From NCBI RefSeq assembly GCF_001403795.1, contig NZ_CXSU01000011.1, positions 622,247-686,246 on the forward strand: DNA of 64,000 nucleotides, read 5' to 3'. Within the stretch, counting starts at the first letter, position 1. Every line of letters begins with the position of its first letter. The DNA is from Jannaschia donghaensis. GTDB taxonomy: Bacteria; Pseudomonadota; Alphaproteobacteria; Rhodobacterales; Rhodobacteraceae. The notes beneath the pieces were generated by a model. It had not been told where the DNA came from. It worked only from the letters and a program-made list of their open reading frames with translations, and did not search any database. Of the stretch, positions 57,785 through 64,000 are shown one piece after another. The position numbers were made by a program, and so were the translations under genes.

Positions 57785-58767
57785 TCAAATCCCCAATGTC
57801 GTCTGGCCCCATCGAAATCGGGACCGTGATAGCATGGCACGCCCATCGCCTCGATTTCCGCGATCGCGGCGGCATCGTCGGCCCCCACACCGGGCGCGGG
57901 TTCGCGCAGGGCGACGCCTTTGATGCGGCCCGGATTGCGCTGAACGGTATCGCGGTAGACGACGGCGTCCTTTTGCCCCGAGTCGCCCATCAGATAGGCG
58001 GGCAGGTTCGGGTTCACCGCAAGCAGCGTGTCGATGGCCGCGCCCTTATGGGTGCCGTGGCTGGCACCCACGCCCTCTTCGGTGAGGCCCAGATCGCGCA
58101 GGAACATCGGCCCGCGCGGCACGCCTTCGGCGGCGAACAGATCTTCGAGGAAATCGTGCAGGTTCCATGGCGAGGAGGAGACGTAGAACACCGGATTGCG
58201 TCCGCCCGCGACCATCGCCTCCATCAACGCGGTGGCGTCGTCGTGGGCCTGCCGGGTCAGGGCGGAGCCCGTGAATGTGGTCCAGAGGTTGCGCGCCAGC
58301 GAATGCGCACCGGTTTGGATCATCGTGTCGTCGATGTCCGAGATGATCATGTGGTTGGCCGACGGGTCGGGGATGCGGGCGTGAAACGGCTCCGGCTCCT
58401 GCCCGTCGATCTTCAGGCGGATCGTGGTCCAGCCGGGATCGAAGTCGCCGGGCACCATCAGGCGGATATAGCCTTCGGCATCCGACAGGCCGGTGACGGA
58501 CCCGTCTTCGGTGGTGACGGTGACGCCCTGAACTTCGTCGGTGACGAAGAGGTTCACCATCTGACGCAGGTTCATCCACTTGGATTGCTCCGCGTCCGGC
58601 TGGACCCGGCGCAGATGCGACAGGACGCGCCCGCGCAGCAGGACGCCGTCGGGGGTGGCGTAACCGAGGTATGAATCGAGGACCGGTTTGTCGTCTTCGG
58701 AATCCCCGATCCGTTCCAGACCTGATTCGACAAGACGCGCTGCGCGCAGGGCAAGAGGCTTCAGCAT
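57781..58767 (-). CDS. App1-type HAD phosphatase (DUF2183 family)
   Basis: HAD-type phosphatase related to yeast App1 phosphatidate phosphatase. 328 residues. Phospho-aspartate motif D144-I-D146-D-T148, then FYVSSSPWNLHDFL and GDSGQKDAVVY, which complete the HAD core. The N-terminal ~130 residues include a beta-sandwich-like domain (RGRVLSHLRR, VTVTTEDGSVTGLSDAEGYI). The start was set at MLKPLALRAA; upstream frame is low-complexity Arg-rich shadow. Overlaps the CoA-ligase gene by 4 bp. Lipid substrate is inferred only. Confidence 0.85.
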   Translation of the reverse strand: MLKPLALRAARLVESGLERIGDSEDDKPVLDSYLGYATPDGVLLRGRVLSHLRRVQPDAEQSKWMNLRQMVNLFVTDEVQGVTVTTEDGSVTGLSDAEGYIRLMVPGDFDPGWTTIRLKIDGQEPEPFHARIPDPSANHMIISDIDDTMIQTGAHSLARNLWTTFTGSALTRQAHDDATALMEAMVAGGRNPVFYVSSSPWNLHDFLEDLFAAEGVPRGPMFLRDLGLTEEGVGASHGTHKGAAIDTLLAVNPNLPAYLMGDSGQKDAVVYRDTVQRNPGRIKGVALREPAPGVGADDAAAIAEIEAMGVPCYHGPDFDGARRHWGFE

Positions 58768-58825
58768 GATGATCTCCGGGTTGGGTCGGGGATCAACGGG
58801 CGAGGCGGAATCTGGTTGCGTTGGG

Positions 58826-59371
58826 TCAAAGCGCGGGCTCCCGCAGGGGATAGCTGGCGAGCACGTCGTAGATCGGGCCCTGCGGCGTAAGGACCGAGGA
58901 CCAGAGCGCGCAGAGGCGCGCGGTTTCGGACGCCAGATCCGGCGGGCCGAGACGTTCGAGCGCGGGGCCGATCCCGTCGCCTGCCGCATCACCGCGGGTA
59001 AAGCGGCGCAAGGTGACATGCGGGCGGAAGCGATCGCGGGGCAGGGCGATGCCCGATGTCCTGGCGGCCGAACGGATGGCCGTGTGGAGCGCGGTCAGGC
59101 CGGGTGTGGCGTCGAGGTCGAGGGCGAACATCCGGGGCGGCGTGCCGATGGCGGAATAGCTGCGTGGGGCAAGGGCGGCGGCAGGCAGGGGCTTGGCCTC
59201 CAACGCCTCGTGCAGGGCGTCCAGCCGATCTTCGGGTTGATCGTCGAGAAAGGCGAGGGTGACATGGAGGTCGTCGGCGTCCACCGGTCGCCCGCCGCGC
59301 ACAGCCGATTGTGCCCGCATCAGCGGGGTGATCCACGGCTCGGGCAGGGGAAGGGCGACGAAGGTTCTCAT
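58826..59371 (-). CDS. thpR: RNA 2',3'-cyclic phosphodiesterase (LigT/ThpR)
   Basis: 2H-superfamily phosphodiesterase, able to open 2',3'-cyclic phosphates. 181 residues. The two signature HxT motifs are H36-V-T38 and H118-V-T120, and the N-terminus MRTFVALPLPE is typical. Isolated between livF and the App1-like gene on the same strand. Physiological substrate in bacteria is unknown. Confidence 0.9.
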   Translation of the reverse strand: MRTFVALPLPEPWITPLMRAQSAVRGGRPVDADDLHVTLAFLDDQPEDRLDALHEALEAKPLPAAALAPRSYSAIGTPPRMFALDLDATPGLTALHTAIRSAARTSGIALPRDRFRPHVTLRRFTRGDAAGDGIGPALERLGPPDLASETARLCALWSSVLTPQGPIYDVLASYPLREPAL

Positions 59372-59464
59372 GACGGTATCATGTGACCGTACCTTGGGGG
59401 GCGGCGGGCGGGGTGAGACGGAGGGTGGTCCATGCGGCCACCGGACAACGGGTCGTGGTGCCGT

Positions 59465-60307
59465 TCAAGACAGCCACCGCTTGCGTCGGCGATAGCTGCG
59501 CGTGTCTCGGAAGCTCTTGCGGCCCTCATCGCTCATCCCGAGGTAGAATTCCTTCACATCCGGATTTTCGCGCAGTTCGGCGGCGGGGCCATCCATGACG
59601 ATGCGCCCCGACTCGAGGATATAGCCGTAGTGCGCGAAACGCAGGGCGACGTTGGTGTTTTGCTCGGCCAGCAAAAAGGTCACGCCCTGCTCCTCGTTCA
59701 GGCGTTTGACGATGCCGAAGATCTGTTCGACCAGTTGCGGGGCCAGGCCCATCGAAGGCTCGTCCAGCAGGATCATCTCGGGGCGGGCCATCATCGCGCG
59801 ACCGATGGCGCACATCTGCTGTTCCCCGCCCGAGGTATAGCCGGCCTGCGACGTGCGGCGTTCGCGCAGGCGGGGGAAGTACTCGTAGACCATTTCCAGG
59901 TCGTCCTTGATGGCGCGATTGCCTTCCTTGCGGGTGTAGGCGCCCGTCAGAAGGTTTTCCTCGACCGTCAGGTGTTCGAAACAATGCCGCCCCTCCATCA
60001 CCTGAATGACGCCGCGTGCCACCAGATCGGCGGGCGTCAGATCCTGGATGCGGTCACCCTGATAGGTGATCGACCCTTTGGTGACATCGCCCCGTTCGGA
60101 GCGCAGCAGGTTCGAGATGGCCTTGAGCGTCGTCGTCTTGCCCGCGCCGTTGCCGCCCAGCAATGCGGTGATCCCGCCCTTGGGCACCGACAGGCTGACG
60201 CCCTTGAGGACGAGGATGACGTGATTGTAGATCACCTCGATGTTGTTCACCTCCAGCAGGGTGTCCTGCGCGGCGGCGGTCGTGGTCTCGGGCTTGGTGT
60301 CGAGCAT
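59465..60307 (-). CDS. livF: Branched-chain amino acid-type ABC transporter ATPase (LivF)
   Basis: ATPase of a Liv-type importer. 280 residues. Walker A GGNGAGKTT, signature YTSGGEQQM and Walker B MILLDEPSMGLAPQ are present, with a C-terminal Arg/Lys tail. ATG 60307 fits; an upstream start is a shadow. livG is not in the window and should lie beyond livH. Downstream of the binding-protein gene with a stem-loop between. Confidence 0.93.
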   Translation of the reverse strand: MLDTKPETTTAAAQDTLLEVNNIEVIYNHVILVLKGVSLSVPKGGITALLGGNGAGKTTTLKAISNLLRSERGDVTKGSITYQGDRIQDLTPADLVARGVIQVMEGRHCFEHLTVEENLLTGAYTRKEGNRAIKDDLEMVYEYFPRLRERRTSQAGYTSGGEQQMCAIGRAMMARPEMILLDEPSMGLAPQLVEQIFGIVKRLNEEQGVTFLLAEQNTNVALRFAHYGYILESGRIVMDGPAAELRENPDVKEFYLGMSDEGRKSFRDTRSYRRRKRWLS

Positions 60308-60365
60308 GGCGCGTCTCCCTCGGCTTGACGGTGACGCGACGGGCGGCACGGCAAAGGCGATGGTG

Positions 60366-60392
60366 CCCCGGCCCGCATGACGCGGACCGGGG
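60366..60392 (-). other. Intercistronic hairpin between binding-protein gene and livF
   Basis: Arms CCCCGGCCCGC / GCGGACCGGGG with one mismatch and a 5-base loop, beginning about 10 bp after the binding-protein stop in the direction of transcription. There is no T-run, so rather than terminating fully it could protect the 3' end of the binding-protein message or attenuate livF, as is common for transporter operons. Confidence 0.65.
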
Positions 60393-60401
60393 TGTTTCAG
60401 A

Positions 60402-61685
60402 TCACTCGGCGCAGGCCGGTGTGATGTTGTTTTCGGCGGCGTAGGCCAGGCTGTCTTCCTGAACCAGCGGCTCGATGATCGAGGCGTCGGGGGTGATGAA
60501 CCCGGTCAGCGGCTCGAACGCGCCGGCCGACGCGTTCCACCGTTGCACCAGGCCTTCGCCCGATCCGCCGTGGTTCTGGCAGGAAACGGCGAAGACCGGG
60601 CCGATGTTCGGGGCCCCCAGCTCCTTCATGCGGGTTTCGGTCATCTCCAGCGCGGCCATCCCGTCACGCATCTGCGCGGGGGTGATGTCGGTCACGCCGT
60701 GAATTTCCTGTGCCTTGGCAATCGCCTCGGCCGCCAGCATCGCCGCGTACATGCCGCGGGTGTAGAGCACTTTGCCCACGTTGGAGCCGTCGCCCGCGCC
60801 CATGCCCGGTTCGATCACCTGTGCCCGGATTTCCTCGAACACCGGATAATCGGGGTTGATGGTGTTCATGTTGAGCGACAGATAGCCGTCGGCCGCATCG
60901 CCCGCGGGCGTCACGTCATGTTCGGCCCCGGCCCACCAGTTGCCGATGAACTGATCCATCGGATAGCGGACGTTGGCGGCTTCCTGGATGGCGACCTGGT
61001 TCATCACGCCCCAGCCCCACATCAGGACATAATCGGGCCGTTCCCGGCGGATCTGCAGCCACTGGGATTTCTGCTCCTGACCGGGATGGTCCACGGCGAT
61101 CTCGGTCAATTCGAACCCATGCTTTTCGCCCAGGGCGTTCAGCGTGCGGATCGGCTCCTTGCCGTAGGCGGAGTTGTGATAGACCAGCGCGATGGTCTTG
61201 CCGTCGAGCGAACCGTCGTTCTGCTCCAGCAGGTAGTTCACGGCGACCGATGCCGCATCCCAGTAGTTGGCCGGGTAGTTGAAGACGTTGTTGAAGACTT
61301 CGCCGTTCACCGCCGACGTGCGGCCGTAACCCATCGTGTGGATCGGAATGCCGTCGGCCTCGGCCTTGGGGATCAGCTGATAGGTGATGCCGGTCGACAG
61401 CGGCTGATAGACGAGCGCGCCTTCACCCTTGGTCGATTCGTAGCATTCGACGCCTTTTTCGGTGTTGTAGCCCGTCTCGCATTCGATGACGCGGATCGGC
61501 TCACCGCCGATGCCGCCATCGCGTTCGTTCAGAAGGGTGAAATAATCCTGATACCCGTCGGAGAACGGGATGCCGCCGGCGGCATAGGGGCCGGTGCGGT
61601 AGCTGAGGTCGGGAATGACCAGTTCGGCCATGGCCGGGGCGGCCGCGCACAGGGCAGCGACCGTGAGGGTTCCGAGTTTCTTCAT
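60402..61685 (-). CDS. Periplasmic substrate-binding protein of Liv-type ABC transporter
   Basis: Type-1 periplasmic binding protein (Peripla_BP_6) feeding the LivHM permease. 427 residues with a signal peptide (about 1-20, ending AMA). The mature start ELVIPDLSYRTGPYAAGG and the two-lobe features (GYQDYFTLLNE, VYHNSAYGKEPIRTL) fit. Named LivJ/K-like by context, but its ligand is not decidable; adjacency to a PaaK-like ligase hints at an aromatic or carboxylic acid. The start was set at MKKLGTLTV. Confidence 0.92.
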   Translation of the reverse strand: MKKLGTLTVAALCAAAPAMAELVIPDLSYRTGPYAAGGIPFSDGYQDYFTLLNERDGGIGGEPIRVIECETGYNTEKGVECYESTKGEGALVYQPLSTGITYQLIPKAEADGIPIHTMGYGRTSAVNGEVFNNVFNYPANYWDAASVAVNYLLEQNDGSLDGKTIALVYHNSAYGKEPIRTLNALGEKHGFELTEIAVDHPGQEQKSQWLQIRRERPDYVLMWGWGVMNQVAIQEAANVRYPMDQFIGNWWAGAEHDVTPAGDAADGYLSLNMNTINPDYPVFEEIRAQVIEPGMGAGDGSNVGKVLYTRGMYAAMLAAEAIAKAQEIHGVTDITPAQMRDGMAALEMTETRMKELGAPNIGPVFAVSCQNHGGSGEGLVQRWNASAGAFEPLTGFITPDASIIEPLVQEDSLAYAAENNITPACAE

Positions 61686-61773
61686 GCGTATATCCTCCCT
61701 GGATATGTTGCGCCGGTTGTCCGGCTTTGTCCGCGCCCGCCTCCTCCGACGGGCGCGCATCGCTGACCGTTCC

Positions 61774-62850
61774 CTAATGCGGGAAGGGCCACAATCTGAG
61801 TTTTTCCTTCGTCAGGCGCCACAATTGCGCCAGGCCGTGCGGCTCCACGATAAGAAAGAAGATGATCAATCCGCCGACGATCACAAGGTTCAGGTGCGCC
61901 ACGATGTCCGTGGGCATGCCAAGCATATCGACGCCCACCACCTTGAGCACGACCGGCAGCAGCACAAGGAACGCGGCCCCCGCGAAGGACCCGAAGATCG
62001 ACCCCAAACCGCCAATGATCACCATGAAGAGGACGAGGAACGATTTCTGAATGCCGAAGACTTCGCCGACTTCGACCGCGCCCAGATAGACCGTGAAGAA
62101 GAGCCCGCCCGCGATGCCGATGAAGAAGGAGCTGACGGCGAAGGCCGACAGTTTGGCGCGCAGTGGGTTCACACCGATGATCTCGGCCGCGATGTCCATG
62201 TCGCGGATCGCCATCCATTTGCGCCCCACAGTGCCGCGCGTCAGGTTGCGCGCGACCCAGGCCAAGACGACCACGAAGATCAGGCAGAAGAGGTATTGCG
62301 CCCACGCCGCGGTGTTCGGCCCGGTGACAAGGATGCCGAACACGGAGCGTTCGGGCGCGGAAATCTGGCCCGAGGCGGAGTAGTTGTAGAACCACGACAC
62401 CTTGTTGAAGAGCCAGACGAGGAAGAACTGCGCCGCCAGTGTCGCCACGGCGAGATAGAAGCCCTTGATCCGCAGGCTGGGCAGGCCGAAGGCCGCGCCG
62501 ACGATGGCGGTGATGACGCCCGAGAGGATCGTGACGGAGAACATGTCCATCCAGGGGAAAGCCGTCATCAGCTTGTAGGAACTGTACGCCCCCACGGCCA
62601 TGAACCCGCCGGTGCCGAGCGACACCTGCCCGCAATAGCCCACGAGGATGTTCAACCCGAGGGCGGCGATGGCGTAGATAAGGAACGGCACGAGGAGCGA
62701 CGACGCCCAGTAATCGTTGACCATGAACGGCACGACGACGGCGGCGGCGATCAGGATGACCCAGTAGCCGGTCCGGTCGAACTTGATCGGGAAGGTCTGA
62801 TTGTCCTTGGCGTAGGAGGTTTTGAAGTCTCCGGCTTCACGGTAGAGCAT
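61774..62850 (-). CDS. livM: Branched-chain amino acid-type ABC permease (LivM)
   Basis: Second permease of the Liv-type importer. 358 residues with about 10 hydrophobic helices; the conserved cytoplasmic loop RDMDIAAEIIGVNPLRAKLSAF is the EAA-like coupling helix. The start ATG shares one base with the stop of the preceding small Cys-motif gene (TGATG), so translation is coupled. Followed by the binding-protein gene. Confidence 0.93.
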   Translation of the reverse strand: MLYREAGDFKTSYAKDNQTFPIKFDRTGYWVILIAAAVVVPFMVNDYWASSLLVPFLIYAIAALGLNILVGYCGQVSLGTGGFMAVGAYSSYKLMTAFPWMDMFSVTILSGVITAIVGAAFGLPSLRIKGFYLAVATLAAQFFLVWLFNKVSWFYNYSASGQISAPERSVFGILVTGPNTAAWAQYLFCLIFVVVLAWVARNLTRGTVGRKWMAIRDMDIAAEIIGVNPLRAKLSAFAVSSFFIGIAGGLFFTVYLGAVEVGEVFGIQKSFLVLFMVIIGGLGSIFGSFAGAAFLVLLPVVLKVVGVDMLGMPTDIVAHLNLVIVGGLIIFFLIVEPHGLAQLWRLTKEKLRLWPFPH

Positions 62851-63149
62851 CAGGCGGCCTCCCTTTCGTCTCTCGTTGCATCAATCGTCAGCCCGGAGCG
62901 AAACACCTGTGTTTTACAACTCGGGCAGATTTGATTTGTGATTGCTGGAAGGAATCGATCCTCCCAAGTCACTTTGGCTTCGGCATGCGAATTGCTTCTG
63001 ATCGCCTCCAGAAGCCAACCCTCCCAGCCACAGGTCTCATCGGGACACACGGCATGAGCAATGATCACACTCGCCGGGGCGTTCGTTTTGGAGCGGGCCA
63101 CCGCCCGGTCAACGCGAGCAAGGAACGCGGGGTCGTCAAACCCGCTCAA
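62850..63149 (-). CDS. Small hypothetical protein with two Cys pairs, in the liv operon
   Basis: 99 residues starting from TTG, with a GGAGA site 6 bases upstream (minus-strand 63160-63156); the 14-bp overlap with the livH end is typical of coupled genes. The four cysteines in CPDETCGWEGWLLEA (Cys-x4-Cys) and CPSCKTQV (Cys-x2-Cys) suggest a zinc-binding or redox fold. The rest is soluble and mildly basic. I recognise no family. A longer frame upstream would run antisense-free inside livH in another frame and is not supported. It sits between livH and livM, where no such gene is usual. Confidence 0.65.
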   Translation of the reverse strand: MSGFDDPAFLARVDRAVARSKTNAPASVIIAHAVCPDETCGWEGWLLEAIRSNSHAEAKVTWEDRFLPAITNQICPSCKTQVFRSGLTIDATRDEREAA

Positions 63150-64000
63150 TGATCTTCTCCCCGAACAGGCCCTGCGGGCGGAACACCAGGAAAATAAGCG
63201 CCAGGACATAGGCGAACCAGTTCTCGGTGGCACCGCCCAGATACGGCGCGCCGATGGCGAACTCGAAGAGCTTCTCGCCCACCCCGATGATGAGACCGCC
63301 GATGATGGCACCAGGGATCGACGTGAACCCGCCCAGCATCAGAACCGGCAGCGCCTTGAGCGCGATGAGCGAGAGCGAGAACTGCACGCCCGACTTGGCC
63401 CCCCACATGATGCCCGCGACCAGCGCCACGAAGCCCGCGATGGACCAGACCAGCACCCAGATGAAGTTGAGCGAAATGCCCACCGACAGCGCCGCCTGGT
63501 GGTCGTCCGCCACGGCGCGCAGCGCACGTCCCTGCTTGGTGTATTGCGAGAACAGGATCAGCCCCAGCACCAGAAGCGCGGCGATGATCGTCGCCACGAT
63601 GTCGAGGTTGTCGATGAAGAAGCCATAGCCTACCGCGTCGAACGTCGTCGTCTCTAGCCAGTCGTTGATGCCCTGGGGCAGGCCGACGTCCAGCGTCTTG
63701 ATCTCCGACCCCCACATCAGGTCGGCCACGCCCTCCAGGAAATACGCCAGACCGATGGTCGCCATGAACAGGATGATCGGTTCCTGATTGACCAGATGGC
63801 TGAACACGAATTTGTTCACCAGCCAGGCGAAGATCGCCATCACGACGACGGTCAGCAGGATCGCGGCCAAGGCAGGGACGGTCCAGCCGAAGTTATGGAT
63901 GTCCGTGCCCAGCGTCGCGTTGATGAGGTGGGCGAAGGGAACCTGCCCGTTCTGGATGCCCACCAGCGTCATTGCGGCAAACAGCGCCATGACGCCTTGC
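63136..64000 (-). CDS. livH: Branched-chain amino acid-type ABC permease (LivH), 5' end outside window
   Basis: First permease of the Liv-type importer. About 288 residues are visible, beginning in mid-protein: the codons before the first Met in the window (Q-G-V) continue the family stretch NFAQGVMALFAA, so the true start lies beyond the window end. Around eight hydrophobic helices; the coupling loop QYTKQGRALRAVADDHQAAL is intact. Its stop lies inside the next gene (14 bp overlap). Confidence 0.92.
   Translation of the reverse strand, partial: QGVMALFAAMTLVGIQNGQVPFAHLINATLGTDIHNFGWTVPALAAILLTVVVMAIFAWLVNKFVFSHLVNQEPIILFMATIGLAYFLEGVADLMWGSEIKTLDVGLPQGINDWLETTTFDAVGYGFFIDNLDIVATIIAALLVLGLILFSQYTKQGRALRAVADDHQAALSVGISLNFIWVLVWSIAGFVALVAGIMWGAKSGVQFSLSLIALKALPVLMLGGFTSIPGAIIGGLIIGVGEKLFEFAIGAPYLGGATENWFAYVLALIFLVFRPQGLFGEKIIERV

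Noticed and set aside
63150-63311. N-terminal extension of the Cys-motif protein into livH
   Set aside because: The extra ~54 residues are Ser/Arg-rich shadow of livH; the TTG with GGAGA upstream is a better start.

Overview
The window is GC-rich, densely packed alphaproteobacterial chromosome, most likely from a marine member of the Rhodobacteraceae/Roseobacter group. The support is gene content and order: ccoNOQP next to a universal stress protein gene and fnrL/hemN, Zur-controlled znu genes, an imuA-imuB-dnaE2 mutasome, dnaA-dnaN-recF-gyrB beside rpsT, mutM divergent from ubiE-ubiB, serC-serA divergent from serB, and several Liv-type ABC genes. I see no insertion sequence, prophage, CRISPR array, tRNA or rRNA. 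Operators fit alphaproteobacterial forms: FNR boxes, an A/T-rich Zur palindrome, and a GTTC-N7-GTTC LexA box.

Layout. 1-6.3 kb is a microaerobic respiration block: cbb3 oxidase genes ccoN-O-Q-P (minus; ccoP cut by the window edge), a usp gene, fnrL and oxygen-independent coproporphyrinogen oxidase hemN, with three FNR-type sites in the two divergent promoter regions. 6.4-8.8 kb is a dimethylglycine/sarcosine dehydrogenase-like flavoprotein. 8.9-11.9 kb is high-affinity zinc uptake (zur-znuC-znuB divergent from znuA around a Zur box). 12-17.7 kb is the SOS mutagenesis cassette behind a LexA box. A sterol-desaturase-like membrane enzyme and a 42-residue membrane peptide follow. 19.1-26.3 kb is the replication cluster gyrB-recF-dnaN-dnaA, then a rhodanese gene and rpsT. 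26.4-30.5 kb holds an enoyl-CoA hydratase, mutM, ubiE and ubiB. 30.5-33.7 kb is a small flagellar islet (fliK-like, flgD, rod-binding protein) with a lytic transglycosylase lipoprotein. 33.8-40.2 kb carries an AEC transporter, hspQ, a hybrid histidine kinase, an L-asparaginase, an IalB-like secreted protein and rlmN. 40.2-44.1 kb is serine biosynthesis (serB, serC, serA) with a likely structured leader before serC. 44.2-49.4 kb has two thiolases flanking a gamma-glutamyltransferase and an RsbW/STAS pair. 49.5-53.4 kb has a free-methionine-R-sulfoxide reductase, a MOSC protein, a GNAT and pheT. 53.6-56.6 kb has a glyoxalase-fold protein and a tightly coupled triad: retropepsin-like protease, RimK-type ATP-grasp ligase, and AstE-like zinc deacylase. 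56.6-64 kb is a minus-strand series: livH, a small Cys-motif protein, livM, a periplasmic binding protein, livF, thpR, an App1-type phosphatase and a phenylacetate-CoA-ligase-family enzyme.

Most genes are ordinary core or shell genes. The parts that deserve a second look are the protease/RimK/AstE-like triad, the TTG-initiated Cys-motif protein coupled between livH and livM, the Cys-rich tail of CcoQ, the serC leader, and the possible link between the Liv transporter and the CoA-ligase-like enzyme.
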